Below are positions 54,813 to 63,894 of a stretch of 64,000 nt of DNA, in pieces. The translations under genes were made by a program, and so were the position numbers. The DNA comes from Burkholderia savannae (GTDB taxonomy: Bacteria; Pseudomonadota; Gammaproteobacteria; Burkholderiales; Burkholderiaceae): assembly GCF_001524445.2 (NCBI RefSeq), contig NZ_CP013418.1, forward strand, positions 2,418,001 through 2,482,000, read 5' to 3'. The notes below the pieces were generated by a model. It had not been told where the DNA came from. It saw only the letters and a list, made by a program, of their open reading frames with translations, and did no database searches. How positions within the stretch are numbered: the first letter of the stretch is position 1; every line of letters starts with the position of its first letter.

Positions 54813-55776
54813 ATGGGTCCGAAGACGCCGGTGCCAGAGGGAGACTGCTTCCGCCAGCTGCTACGTGAGCAGATCAACCTGAAGCATCCGCTGGTTCGCC
54901 GGTCCGGCCTGATCGACTGGGATCGGCTTGGTGTGGCAATGAGCGCGAGTTTCGTCTCGCACTAAGGTCGGCCGGCGACCTCGCCTCGGCTGATCGCGGG
55001 GCTGCTGTACTTGCAGACCAAACCGCCTATCGATCCGTCGAGCCTGACGCGCTGACGCAAGCGGTTGGGTGAGGCCGGCGTTGAAGAACTGCTGGCCGAG
55101 ACGATTGAAGCAGCCAAACGGGTCCACGTCATCAAGAGCGTCAACTCGATGGCGTCGCGGAACAAAGTCGGGCGGCTCTGGAAGACTTGATTGGCCGCAC
55201 GAAGCGAAATCTGTCGCAGAAGCAAAAGGACAAGAACAAGCTGTACGCGGTGCACGCGCCGGAAGTCGAGTGCCTGGCGAAAGGTAAGGCGCGCAAGCCA
55301 TACGAATTTGGTGTGAAGGTGTCGATCACGACGACGCACAAGGAAGGCTTGGTGGTCGGCGCCCGCTCGATGCCGGGCAACACGTACGACGGGCACACAC
55401 TGGGCGAAGCGTTGGAACAGGCAGCGATCCTGAGTGACGTCCAACCGGAGATCGCCGTCGTTGACCGCGGCTACAAGGGCGTCGCCGTCGATGGCGTGAA
55501 GGTCTATCTCCCGGGTTTGAGACGCGGCATCACGCGAGGCTTGCGGGCGATGATTCGGCGGCGCAGCGCGATTGAGCCGGCCATCGGCCATATGAAGGCG
55601 GACGGCAAACTTGATCGCGACTGGCTCAAGGGCGCGCTGGGCGATGCGATCCATGCGGTGCTGTTGTGGCGCAGGCCACAAGCTGCGGATGATCCTGAGG
55701 CAGCTACGGCTTTTTTACGCCCTGATTCTCATCGCTTGGTTCGGGCTCAAATCCGTTCCGCTATCGGCGGCATGAC
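54813..55776 (+). pseudogene. Decayed IS5-type transposase
   Basis: Fragments of a DDE transposase of the IS5 group can be followed in order. They are the N-terminal MGPKTPVPEGDCFRQLLREQ and LIDWDR; a stop at 54962; then GRPATSPRLIAGLLYLQTK joined directly to PPIDPSSLTR (an internal loss); a Trp-to-stop (TGA) before RKRLGEAGVEELLAETIEAAKR; and a second large internal loss. The catalytic part follows in another frame with LIGRTKRNLSQKQKDKNKLYAVHAPEVECLAKGKARKP-type sequence, the Asp of VVDRGYKG and the Glu of SAIEPAIGHMK. A one-base frameshift near 55665 precedes the C-terminus. It cannot make a functional enzyme. I could not delimit terminal inverted repeats. Confidence 0.85.
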
Positions 55777-56195
55777 TTCATCAGCGCACCAATACGAGTT
55801 GTTCAGGGCCGGACCAATTAGCAGTATCAGGACGGGATACGCGATCAATGCGGCAAAAGCGGACTGCATCCCAATCTTTTTGGACACCGTTTCGGGCAGG
55901 AGATCGCGATCGACATCGCGAAGCGATCGCGCCACGCAGGCAAGCCGAGCGCGCACGCAACCGCAACCGCTCGTCGCTCGTCGCTCGTCGCGCTCAACCA
56001 ATGGTTCGACAGCACTTTCGAAAACGCCCGACCCTCCTCGAGTTCCGGCGAATGCCACGCATGCTCGCAGCACTCACGCCGAAGGACATACGGCCCACGA
56101 CACCTCACGTGCGATCGACGGCTTGCCGTCGCGCCGATGCGTTCAGCCCATCGCGCGCCCCGCCTGACGAGCGAGTCCGTCATATGACGCCACCG
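55777..56195. other. Intergenic region, possible debris
   Basis: Between the transposase relic and the SDR stop I find no recognisable gene. A minus-strand frame ends with a hydrophobic stretch (near 55760-55870, ...AYPVLILLIGPALNNSYW) that could be a fragment of a membrane protein. It has no credible start, so I leave it uncalled. Confidence 0.4.
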
Positions 56196-56939
56196 CTAAA
56201 CAATCTGCTCCCCCCCATCGACAGTCATCGACGCCCCCGTCACAAACCCATTCACCATACAAGCGATCACCACCCCCGCCACATGCTCGGCCCGCCCGAT
56301 CCGCCTCCCCGGCAGCTTCGCCGCGTGCCCCGCAAAAAACGCCGCGCGCCGCGCCGGATCGAGCGCGTTCCACAGCGGCGTATCGAGCAACCCCGGAACC
56401 ACGGTATTCACCCGTCTCGGGGCAAGCTCGACCGCGAGCGCCCGCGCGATCCCTTCGATCGCGCACTGCGACGACGTGAACAGCGATTTCCCCGCCACCG
56501 GCTTGCGGCTCAGCGACCCCGTGACGAACGTGATCGATCCCGTCTCGGCGAGATGCGCGAGCGTTTCCTGCACGACGACGAGCGACGACCAGAACAGGCT
56601 GTCCCAGTGCTGTTTCAGCGTGTCGAGATCGTCCGCGATCGAATGCGGCGCGATGTCGTGAGCGACGCTCAAGCAAAGATGATCGATACGCCCGATGCGC
56701 TCGGCAAGCCGCCGAACGTCGCGCGGCTCGCGTACGTCGGCCGCCTCGGCGATCGCGCCCGCGCCGACGATCGCCACCGCGCGATCGAGGCGCGCGCGAT
56801 CCCGCCCGACGATGATCGCTTGCGCGCCGAGCCGCGTCGCCTCGCGCGCGAGCGCGAGCCCCACGCCGCTCGATCCGCCGACGATCAGCACGCGCTGGCC
56901 GTCAAGTGAATAGATGCCGTTCGAATGCGTCGCGCCCAT
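56196..56939 (-). CDS. SDR-fold protein with altered active site
   Basis: A 247-residue short-chain dehydrogenase-fold protein. The cofactor motif GGSSGVG (about 21-27) follows an Asp/Gln-rich lead. VTGSLS (Ser142) and ALAVELAPRRVNTVVPGLLDTPLW are typical, and TGASMTVDGGEQIV ends it normally. The catalytic pair is replaced: the YxxxK positions read Phe154 and Gln158 (FTSSQ). The fold is certain but dehydrogenase activity is doubtful. It starts 18 bases after the epimerase-like gene and is read from the same leftward transcript. Confidence 0.8.
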   Translation of the reverse strand: MGATHSNGIYSLDGQRVLIVGGSSGVGLALAREATRLGAQAIIVGRDRARLDRAVAIVGAGAIAEAADVREPRDVRRLAERIGRIDHLCLSVAHDIAPHSIADDLDTLKQHWDSLFWSSLVVVQETLAHLAETGSITFVTGSLSRKPVAGKSLFTSSQCAIEGIARALAVELAPRRVNTVVPGLLDTPLWNALDPARRAAFFAGHAAKLPGRRIGRAEHVAGVVIACMVNGFVTGASMTVDGGEQIV

Positions 56940-56957
56940 GATGACCTCGTCGCCGTT

Positions 56958-57800
56958 TCATCGATCGTCGCGCCACGAATGGATCGGCTCGAAGCCGAAC
57001 AATCGCTTCGCATGTTCCGGCGCGAAGAAGCTGCCGCATTCGCGCAGCCGCGCCGGCACCGGCGCGCCGGGGAAGCGCAGCTCGAAGAGCGCATCGATCG
57101 GCTGGGCCATCACGGTGTCGCGCGCGGACACGAACACGTTGTGCACGCCTCGCGGCCGCGTTTCGACCGCGAGACGGCATGCGCGGGCGAGATCGCGCGC
57201 GTCGATGTACGACCACAGATGCCAGCGGCGCAGCTGCGGATCGCCGTGATACTTCGCATAGTGCGGATAATCGGCCGGATCCTCGATCACGGGCGCGCGC
57301 AGGCCGACGATCGACATGTGTTCGCCGCAAAAAAAGTCGGCCATCTGCTCGGTGACGATCTTCGACAGCGCGTACGTGGAGCCCGCGCGCGCGGGCGAAT
57401 CTTCCGTCACGGGCACGTCGATCTCGCCCGACGGATCGAACAGGTCGTCGACGACCGCGGCGCTCGACAGCCACACGACCGAGCGGATGCCGAGCAGGCG
57501 AGCCGCCTGGAACACGTTGTAGTTGACAGTCAGGTTGTCGCTGAACGTCTTGCCCGGCGGGAACATGCCGGGCAGCGACACGTTCGCGAGATGGACGATC
57601 GCATCCGCGCGCTCGAACGATTCGACTACTTGCCCGAGGTCGCGCAGATCGGCCTTCATCGAAGGCAGGTGCCCGAGCGCGCTCGATACGACGGTGGCCT
57701 TCACATCGACGCCGAGCGTGTCGTAGCCGTGCGCGGCGAATTCGCGCACGACGAACGCGCCGGCCTTGCCGGCGGAACCCGTGATGACGATCCTTGTCAT
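56958..57800 (-). CDS. NAD-dependent epimerase/dehydratase (extended SDR)
   Basis: A 280-residue extended SDR, related to nucleoside-sugar epimerases or uronate dehydrogenases. Blocks are IVITGSAGKAGAFVVREF (NAD loop), DAIVHLANVSLPG, VNYNVFQAARLLGIRSVVWLSSA, and an intact catalytic STYALSK. The C-terminal region (HLWSYIDARDLARACRLAVETRP, VFVSARDTVMAQP) is family-like. I prefer ATG 57800, which has GGAGG six bases upstream, to a TTG four codons earlier that would overlap that site. It leads a two-gene leftward operon with the SDR at 56196. Confidence 0.85.
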   Translation of the reverse strand: MTRIVITGSAGKAGAFVVREFAAHGYDTLGVDVKATVVSSALGHLPSMKADLRDLGQVVESFERADAIVHLANVSLPGMFPPGKTFSDNLTVNYNVFQAARLLGIRSVVWLSSAAVVDDLFDPSGEIDVPVTEDSPARAGSTYALSKIVTEQMADFFCGEHMSIVGLRAPVIEDPADYPHYAKYHGDPQLRRWHLWSYIDARDLARACRLAVETRPRGVHNVFVSARDTVMAQPIDALFELRFPGAPVPARLRECGSFFAPEHAKRLFGFEPIHSWRDDR

Positions 57801-57920
57801 GCTCGCCTCCAAAAATCGTTAAAGTAAGGATTTCGATGTGTCGCGGCCGCCCGAGCGCGGTCGCGCTTCGTCGGCACACACGCTGCGCGGCCTCGCGCTT
57901 CGCAGCCGCACGGAGGAACC

Positions 57921-58412
57921 ATGGTTCGACCATCCGTCGAAGCGGCGCTCGAACAGACACTGTTGCTGGCGGTGCCGGCGATGACGGCGATGTTTCGCGA
58001 TCCGTGGTGCGTGATCGGCAGCGCGGCGCTCGCGCTGTACGGCGTCGACGTCGCGCCGAAGGACATCGATGTGCTGACGAGCGTGCGCGACGCCGACGCC
58101 GCGATCGCGCATTGGGCCGCGTCGCGCCGCGCCGAATTCCGTCCGGCCGACGGCGCGCGTTTCCGGTCCCGCTTCGCGCGATTCGGCTTCGCGCCGCTCG
58201 ACGTCGAAGTGATGGGCCGCCTCGAAGTCAACGACGGCCGTGCGTGGCGCGAGGTCGTCGTCGATTCGATGCGGTACGTCGCCGTCGCGAACGTGAAAGT
58301 GCCGGTGCCGTCGCCGCTCGCGCTCGAACGCATGCTGACGCTGTTCGGCCGGCGCAAGGATCTCGAGCGCGCGGCGTTGCTGAGGCTGCGCTTCGATGCG
58401 TTGCGCGAATAG
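57921..58412 (+). CDS. Nucleotidyltransferase-fold protein
   Basis: A 163-residue protein with the core of the minimal nucleotidyltransferase fold: CVIGSAALALYGVDVAPKDIDVLTS (GS motif followed by the Asp-x-Asp-type DID) and a third acidic position in LDVEVMG. The C-terminal helices (PSPLALERMLTLFGRRKDLERAALLRL) resemble those of AbiEii/MNT or aminoglycoside-type relatives. It is divergent from the epimerase gene across 120 bases. No antitoxin or toxin partner adjoins it, so a toxin-antitoxin role is not supported; the substrate is unknown. Confidence 0.65.
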   Translation: MVRPSVEAALEQTLLLAVPAMTAMFRDPWCVIGSAALALYGVDVAPKDIDVLTSVRDADAAIAHWAASRRAEFRPADGARFRSRFARFGFAPLDVEVMGRLEVNDGRAWREVVVDSMRYVAVANVKVPVPSPLALERMLTLFGRRKDLERAALLRLRFDALRE

Positions 58413-58612
58413 TCGACGCTCGCGCCGATATGGCCAAAACGAGCGAAGCGCTCGAAGCGCTCGAAACGACCGCCACGAGCGAAACGACTCAACCGACTGA
58501 ATCGGCCGCGATATCGCCGCATCGCGTCCGACGGCGGACGGCGCGCGCCGTCCCGCGGCGTCGTCGTCGCCGCGCGCCGCTTCCGATCGCGAGCGTACTG
58601 CGCGCAATCCGT

Positions 58613-59428
58613 TCAAGTTTCAGCCTCGATGCGCAGCACCGCCTCGGCGATCTTCGCGAGCGTGGCGGCGGCGGGCTGCATGCCGGCGAGCACGAATGCG
58701 TGCGTCACCGCGTTGTCCGGATCGAGCCCTTCCGCCCAGTTGCAGTTCGCGCAGATGAGCGCATACGGAATCTCCATCTGTCTGCACAGCACGAGCTCCG
58801 CACCCGCGGTCATGCCGAGCACGCGGTTGCGCCGGCCCTGATAGACGTGGCGGTACGTCTCGACTTCGGCCACGCTTTCAAACGCGTCGCCGCCCGACTG
58901 GATGTACAGCCCCTGCATCAGCAGCTTCGCGCCGACCTTGTCGGCCGCGAGCGCGAAGTTCGCGCGCAGCCGCGCGTCGAACGGTTCGCGCATCGACGGA
59001 TGCACGTGTTTCGCAACATTGCCGAAGCTGTGCGAGACGCTCGACAGGCCGCGTGCGTAGTCGTCGGGCGCGAGAAACACGTTGTCGGCGGCGAGCGGCA
59101 GATCGAGGTCGATCGCGCCCACCGAATTGAATGCGTAGACGGCTTGCACGCCGAGTTCGTGCAGGTGCCAGATGTGCGCTTCGTGTCCGAGCTCGGCGAC
59201 GAGCTCGGACGGGCTGCGGTCGGGAATCTCGAGCGTCGGGCCGTGCCGAGGCAGGACGATCGCCTCGATGCCGCCGATCCGGCCTGTCGTGTAATGCAGC
59301 ACCGCGCCGCTGCGCCGGCCGAACGTGACCCGCACGTTCTCGATCGTCTCGCGGTTGCCGAGGAATGCGTCGAGGCCGCGGGCGAGACCGGTGCCCGCGA
59401 TGATGGCGATGCGCTTCGAGTGTGACAT
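58613..59428 (-). CDS. Purine nucleoside phosphorylase / methylthioadenosine phosphorylase family protein
   Basis: A 271-residue PNP/MTAP-type (hexameric/trimeric, NP-I) phosphorylase: phosphate loop IIAGTGL, the LPRHG string, YAFNSVGAID, GLYIQSGGDAFES, LGMTAGAELVLCRQMEIPYALICANCNWAEG. These parallel the RHG, QGPRFET and GMT-PE blocks of MTAP, with changes (QSGGDAFES for QTxGPRFET; AGAE for xxPE) that could alter base or sugar choice. The expected reaction is nucleoside + phosphate to base + sugar 1-phosphate. ATG 59428 starts where homology starts. It is the last gene of the leftward operon that enters from the right edge. Confidence 0.85.
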   Translation of the reverse strand: MSHSKRIAIIAGTGLARGLDAFLGNRETIENVRVTFGRRSGAVLHYTTGRIGGIEAIVLPRHGPTLEIPDRSPSELVAELGHEAHIWHLHELGVQAVYAFNSVGAIDLDLPLAADNVFLAPDDYARGLSSVSHSFGNVAKHVHPSMREPFDARLRANFALAADKVGAKLLMQGLYIQSGGDAFESVAEVETYRHVYQGRRNRVLGMTAGAELVLCRQMEIPYALICANCNWAEGLDPDNAVTHAFVLAGMQPAAATLAKIAEAVLRIEAET

Positions 59429-59457
59429 GCGCGACTCCTGTCGGGTGATGGAGGGCG

Positions 59458-60174
59458 TTACCCGTCGCGCCCTCCGATAAGCGGCGGCGCGTCGCGCGCC
59501 CCGTCGTCGATGAGGGCGCCCGCACCGTCGGGCGGCGCGCGCGCGCGATCGGGATCGGTTCGCCACGCGAGCGACAGATGCGACGTGTCGCCGAGCGGAC
59601 CGAGCGCCACGCCGCCGCCGTCGCGCACGATCAGCGAAACCGAGCATGCGTGAATGTCGGCGATCTGCCGGAAGCGCGACAGCGGCGTCGCGCCGTAGAA
59701 CGACGCGAGCAGCCGGATCGGCGATTTGTGCGTGACGAGCGCGACGTCGTCGAACATGCCGATCGCGTCGCGCACCGCCGACATCACGCGCGCGAGCACC
59801 GCGAATCCGGTTTCTCCGCCGGGCGGCGCGTGGATCGCCGGATCGTCGATCCAACGCCGGTACGCCGGCTCGTCGCGCACGTCGTCGGGCACGCGCCCTT
59901 CCCACGCGCCGAACGACAGTTCGCGCAGCCGTTCGTCGACGAGAATCGACACGGAGTTCGCGTCGGCGATGTGGCGCGCGGTCTGTCGCGCGCGCAGCGA
60001 CGGCGACGTCACGACGACGGCGATGCCGCGCAGCGCCGGATGTCGCGACGCTTCGATCGCCATCCGGTGCCCGAGCGCCGTGAGCGCCGGGTCGCGCGCG
60101 CCGCAGAAGCGCCCGTCCAGCGTGTCCGGCGTCTGGCCATGACGGATCAGGATCAGGCGGTAGCGATCGTGCAC
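59458..60174 (-). CDS. Histidine phosphatase (phosphoglycerate-mutase-like) family protein
   Basis: A 238-residue member of the histidine phosphatase superfamily. The catalytic RHG motif is in LILIRHGQTPDTLDGRFCGARDPALT. The second-site region TSPSLRARQTA, ELSFGAWEG and the second catalytic His in VALVTHKSPIRLL are all present. It resembles CobC/alpha-ribazole phosphatase types and may dephosphorylate a sugar phosphate here. It begins with GTG 60174 behind a good GGAGGAG site. The last ~35 residues are an Asp/Pro/Gly-rich extension not usual for the family. It sits 26 bases after the phosphohexomutase gene. Confidence 0.87.
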   Translation of the reverse strand: MHDRYRLILIRHGQTPDTLDGRFCGARDPALTALGHRMAIEASRHPALRGIAVVVTSPSLRARQTARHIADANSVSILVDERLRELSFGAWEGRVPDDVRDEPAYRRWIDDPAIHAPPGGETGFAVLARVMSAVRDAIGMFDDVALVTHKSPIRLLASFYGATPLSRFRQIADIHACSVSLIVRDGGGVALGPLGDTSHLSLAWRTDPDRARAPPDGAGALIDDGARDAPPLIGGRDG

Positions 60175-60200
60175 GGGCTTGCTCCTCCGGCGGCGCGCGA

Positions 60201-61688
60201 CTACGGACTTCGCTCGGCGGCGAGCGCGCGGGCGACGTGCGCGGCGAGCGCGGCGGCTGCTCGCGTGCTCAGCAGCTCGCCGTATACGCGGATGCCGCCT
60301 TCCGTCGTGGACGGCCGCAGCAGCAGCCATTCGCCGCTGTCGAACGAAAACTTGATGCCGTCGACAGTCGTGATGCGCGCCGTGCGTGCGTCGAAGCCGC
60401 ATCGTTCGAGTGCGCGCCGGCCCGCGTCGCGCAGTTGCGTGTCGGTGGCGTCGCCGTTCACGTGCGATTCATGCCAGTCGAAGCGGCCGTAGCGATGTCG
60501 CAGGTCAGCGACGAGCGCTGCGAGAGACTGGCCGCTCGTCGCCAGCAGGTCGGCGAGGAGCGCGACAGCGCCGAACGGATCGCGATCGACGCCGAATTCG
60601 GCGAACGCGAGATCGCCGACGCTGCCGCCGCCTGCGTCGATGCGGCCTTCGACGAGCAGCGGCGACAGATGCTTGAAGCCGACCGGCTGCTCGATGACGG
60701 GGCGGCTCCACCGCGCGCACAGCCGCTGCACGAGCGCGCCCGTTGCCGCCGTGACGGCGACGCCGCGCTCCGGATGGCCGTATCGCCGCCGATGCCGGTG
60801 CGCGAGCAGCAGTGCGAACAATTCGTGCGGCTCGACCGTGCGCCCGTCGCTGTCGATCGCATAGACGCGGTCGCCGTCGCCGTCGACGACGAGGCCGAGG
60901 TCGGCATGTTCGGCGCATACTGCCTCGGCCGCGCGTCGCCGGCTCGCGGGCAGCGACGGATCGGGCGCGACGCCGCCGAAATCAGCGGACGGCGCGCAGC
61001 CGAGCGGCGTCGCCGACCAGCGCAGCGCGTCGCAAAGATGCAGCATCGCGCTGCCCGCGATGCCGCTGAGCCCGTCGACGACGACGCGCAGCGGCAGATC
61101 CGGCGTCGCCGGCAAGCGCGACAGCACGTGCGCGATGTGCCGGTCGATCCACGGAGACGCGTCGCATGCTTCGAAGATCGCATCGTCGAGACCGTCGGCA
61201 TCGTCCGCGCGCGCTTCGTCGGCTTGGTCGAATGGCTCGCCGGAAGGCTCGCCGAATGGCGCGTCGCCGGCGGCGCGCTCCGAATCGTCGAATAGCGCAT
61301 CCGCGCGCCGTTCGAGCTCGGCGTCGAGCGGGCAGCCTGGGCGGCCCTTCGCCTTTACGCCGTTCCATTCGGGTGGGTTGTGGCTCGCGGTGACGAGCAG
61401 CGCGAGCTCGGCGTCGCCCGCGCCGACGAGGTACGACGCGGTCGGCGTCGGCAGATGTTCGACGATGCGCACGGCGCGCGCGCCCGCGTCGCTCGCCGCG
61501 CGCACGATCAGTCGCGCGGCGCGGCGTCCGAGGCGGCGGCAGTCGTAACCGACGACGACGCGCGGGCCGCCGCCGTCGTGCGCACGCACGGCGGTCACGA
61601 TCGTCGCGGCGAGTCTCGCCGCGCGCTCGGGCGTGAACGTGCTTCCGATGAGACCGCGCCAGCCGTCAGCGCTTCGCCGCATGCGCAT
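60201..61688 (-). CDS. Phosphohexomutase (phosphoglucomutase/phosphomannomutase family)
   Basis: A 495-residue alpha-D-phosphohexomutase. The phosphoserine loop is TASHNPPEWNG (Ser102), the metal loop DGDGDR (269-274) and the phosphate-binding loop RPSTTEGGIRVYGE near the C-terminus. The sugar-binding loop, usually GExSGH-like, reads AFAEFGVDRDPFG here, so the substrate is probably not plain glucose or mannose phosphate. An Asp/Glu/Ala-rich insert lies at about 135-175. ATG 61688 is preceded by GGAG at seven bases and overlaps the kinase gene by 23 bases. In this operon it would interconvert sugar 1- and 5/6-phosphates (inference). Confidence 0.85.
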   Translation of the reverse strand: MRMRRSADGWRGLIGSTFTPERAARLAATIVTAVRAHDGGGPRVVVGYDCRRLGRRAARLIVRAASDAGARAVRIVEHLPTPTASYLVGAGDAELALLVTASHNPPEWNGVKAKGRPGCPLDAELERRADALFDDSERAAGDAPFGEPSGEPFDQADEARADDADGLDDAIFEACDASPWIDRHIAHVLSRLPATPDLPLRVVVDGLSGIAGSAMLHLCDALRWSATPLGCAPSADFGGVAPDPSLPASRRRAAEAVCAEHADLGLVVDGDGDRVYAIDSDGRTVEPHELFALLLAHRHRRRYGHPERGVAVTAATGALVQRLCARWSRPVIEQPVGFKHLSPLLVEGRIDAGGGSVGDLAFAEFGVDRDPFGAVALLADLLATSGQSLAALVADLRHRYGRFDWHESHVNGDATDTQLRDAGRRALERCGFDARTARITTVDGIKFSFDSGEWLLLRPSTTEGGIRVYGELLSTRAAAALAAHVARALAAERSP

Positions 61689-62736
61689 GAGCGGGCTCCT
61701 GGGCGCGCGGCGGCGCGGACCTGTATCGCGGGCCGTCGAGTGGGCCGTCGAGCGTCGCGTCGAGCAGCGCGTCGAGCGTCGGCAGGCCGTCGCGTGCGCC
61801 GCGCGTGCCGACCGCGCATGCGCCGCTCGCGTTGCCGAGCCGCAGGCGGTCGGCCGCGTCGAGGCCGGCGAGCCGCGCGAGCAGGTAAGCCGACGCGAAC
61901 GCGTCGCCTGCGCCCGTCGGATCGACGACTTCACACGGATGCGCAGGCGCGCGCGTCTCGATGCCGCGATGGCGGGACAGCGCGCCGTGCTCGCCGAGCG
62001 TGACGACGACGTCGACCGCATCGAGCATGTCGAACACGTGATCGCCCTGATCGCGCAGATGCGCGAACTCGCGCGCGTTGCAGAACACGACGTCGCATTG
62101 CGGGAGGAGCGTCAAGGCGACCGGATCGCGCGAGTACATCCCGGACGGCGTCCAGCACAGCGCCGCGGCCGCACGGCGCGCGCGCACGAGCGCGACCGTC
62201 TGCACGAGCGCGTCGACGCTCGGATCGAACAGCATGACCGCATCGCAGCGCGCGACGCCGGACAGCGCGGCGCGCACATCGTCGGCGACGAGCGACTCGT
62301 TCGCGCCGCGATCGAGCAGCATGTAGTTGCAGCGCTCGGGGCCGAGCACGGGGATGATCGCGCGGCCGGTGTGCGCGTGCGCGATGCGCCGCACGAAGCG
62401 CGTGTCGACGCCGCGCCGGTCGAGGTCGGCGAGCAGCCTCTCGCCGTCGGCGTCGTCGCCGACAGCCGCGACGATCGATACGGCCAGGCCGAGCGCCGAC
62501 AGCGCGGACGCGCAGTTGCCCGCGTGCCCGCCCGGCAGCGTGATCGCCCGCACGGGCAGCGAGTCGCCTTCGCATGGCGACACGTCGCTGTACAGCAGCA
62601 GATCGACGTTCAGCGAGCCGACGACGAGCACGCTCGCGTGCTGCGCGACGCGCGGCAGCACCGCCCGCTGGCTGCGGGGATCGGCCTGTTTGGCTGCAGC
62701 GTCGCGCGATGCGGGCGCGTTGGTGCGGCTAGCCAC
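61666..62736 (-). CDS. PfkB-family sugar/nucleoside kinase
   Basis: A 356-residue ribokinase-fold kinase: VVGSLNVDLLLYSD at the start of the core, LPGGHAGNCASALSALG, VGDDADGERLLADL, and the anion-hole/catalytic motif VDPTGAGDAFASAYLLARLAG. All are intact. The first ~33 residues and the His/Ala-rich tail are extra. Initiation is at GTG 62736 with GAGGA upstream, inside the end of the RidA gene. The substrate is a sugar or nucleoside; it cannot be named from sequence. Confidence 0.86.
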   Translation of the reverse strand: MASRTNAPASRDAAAKQADPRSQRAVLPRVAQHASVLVVGSLNVDLLLYSDVSPCEGDSLPVRAITLPGGHAGNCASALSALGLAVSIVAAVGDDADGERLLADLDRRGVDTRFVRRIAHAHTGRAIIPVLGPERCNYMLLDRGANESLVADDVRAALSGVARCDAVMLFDPSVDALVQTVALVRARRAAAALCWTPSGMYSRDPVALTLLPQCDVVFCNAREFAHLRDQGDHVFDMLDAVDVVVTLGEHGALSRHRGIETRAPAHPCEVVDPTGAGDAFASAYLLARLAGLDAADRLRLGNASGACAVGTRGARDGLPTLDALLDATLDGPLDGPRYRSAPPRAQEPAHAHAAKR

Positions 62737-63151
62737 GTCCGCCGTCCTCGCCGATCACGGCGATGCCGCTGATTTCGACGACACAGCCCGCCTCGGCGAG
62801 CGACGCGACCTGTACGAGCGTGCTCGCGGGCGGCGGCGTGCCGAGCACGCGGTTGCGGATCGCGGACACTGCGGGAAAATCGGCGATGTCGCGCAGATAG
62901 ATCACGACGTTGACGAGCGCCGAAAGATCGCCGCCCGCCGCGTCGAGGATGCGCGCGAGGCGCTCGAACACGATCTCGGTCTGCGCGCCCGCGTCGCCGG
63001 GCGCGAGCACGGCGCCGTCGGCGTCGGTCGCGACCTGGCCGCTGATGAAGAGGAGGCGCTGCCCCGCGCCGATCGGCACGGACACGGCGGGCGAATACTT
63101 GCCGATCGGCCGCGAGTGGCCGGCGGGATGAATGCCTGTGAAGATCGTCAC
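62729..63151 (-). CDS. RidA (YjgF/YER057c) family protein
   Basis: A 140-residue Rid-family protein: LLFISGQVATDADGAVL, GAQTEIVFERLARILDAAGGDLSALVNVVIYLRDIADFPAV, STLVQVASLAEAGCVVEISGIAVI. RidA proteins hydrolyse reactive enamines/imines; divergent members act inside catabolic or biosynthetic operons. The canonical substrate arginine of RidA (in the C-terminal P-A-R-x-x-V block) appears as PASTLVQV here, so it is not archetypal RidA. GTG 63151 starts it, preceded by GGAGG, and overlaps the SDR stop. Confidence 0.88.
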   Translation of the reverse strand: MTIFTGIHPAGHSRPIGKYSPAVSVPIGAGQRLLFISGQVATDADGAVLAPGDAGAQTEIVFERLARILDAAGGDLSALVNVVIYLRDIADFPAVSAIRNRVLGTPPPASTLVQVASLAEAGCVVEISGIAVIGEDGGRG

Positions 63152-63894
63152 GCTGGGTTTCCTCCCGGGAAAGGGCCGAAGCTGGATGCGAACGCGGTGA
63201 CGCGCAGCTCGCGGATTTCGATATGAGGCGGGCCGTCGAATAGATCCGCGACGATCGTCGCGATGTCGGCCGCGTCGAGCGCGCCGGGACGGCTGCCGGG
63301 CGCGGCCGACGCGTGGCCGCCCTGGAAATGCGTGTCGATGCGGCTCGGCAGCACGGCGGTCATCCGGACGCCGCGCTCGCGCAGCTCCTGTCGCGCAATC
63401 TCGAAGAGCTGATAGAAGCCCGCCTTCGACGCGCAATACGCGCCCCGCTCGGCGAACGGCCACACGCTCGCGTCGGACATCATGCCGACGATCAGCGGAT
63501 GGCGCGCCTCGAGCAGTGGGACGCACGCCTTCAGCGTGTGGAACGCGCCGTCGAGATTGGTGCGCAGCGTGCGGCTCCATTCGTCGGACGCCGTATCGGC
63601 GATGCGCGCCCACCGGCCGCATCCCGCGTTGACGACGACGCCCGCGAGCGCCGCGTCCTGCGCGTGCAGCGCGCGGCCCGCCGCCTCGACGGCGGCGGCG
63701 TCGCCGACGTCGACGGCCGCCGTGTGGACACGGCATCCGGCCGCGCCGAGGCGTTGCGCGATCGCGTCGAGGTCGGACGCGGATCGAGCCCATAGTGCGA
63801 GGTCGTAGCCGCGCTGCGCGAGCGTTTCGGCGATCGCGAGGCCGACGCCGCGGCTCGCGCCCGTCACGAGGACGGTGCCGCGCCGCGCGCTCAT
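63148..63894 (-). CDS. Short-chain dehydrogenase/reductase, complete active site
   Basis: A 248-residue classical SDR with TGASRGVG, VNAGCG (NNAG variant), MMSDAS (catalytic Ser) and AYCASKAGF (Tyr and Lys intact). It should be an NAD(P)-dependent alcohol or sugar oxidoreductase, in contrast to the two SDR-fold proteins at 18098 and 56196. It overlaps the gene upstream by ATGA and the RidA gene by GTGA, so it is translationally coupled on both sides. Confidence 0.9.
   Translation of the reverse strand: MSARRGTVLVTGASRGVGLAIAETLAQRGYDLALWARSASDLDAIAQRLGAAGCRVHTAAVDVGDAAAVEAAGRALHAQDAALAGVVVNAGCGRWARIADTASDEWSRTLRTNLDGAFHTLKACVPLLEARHPLIVGMMSDASVWPFAERGAYCASKAGFYQLFEIARQELRERGVRMTAVLPSRIDTHFQGGHASAAPGSRPGALDAADIATIVADLFDGPPHIEIRELRVTAFASSFGPFPGGNPA

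Noticed and set aside
57921..58412. Toxin-antitoxin reading of the nucleotidyltransferase gene
   Set aside because: No adjacent HEPN or other partner gene exists; only the fold can be supported.
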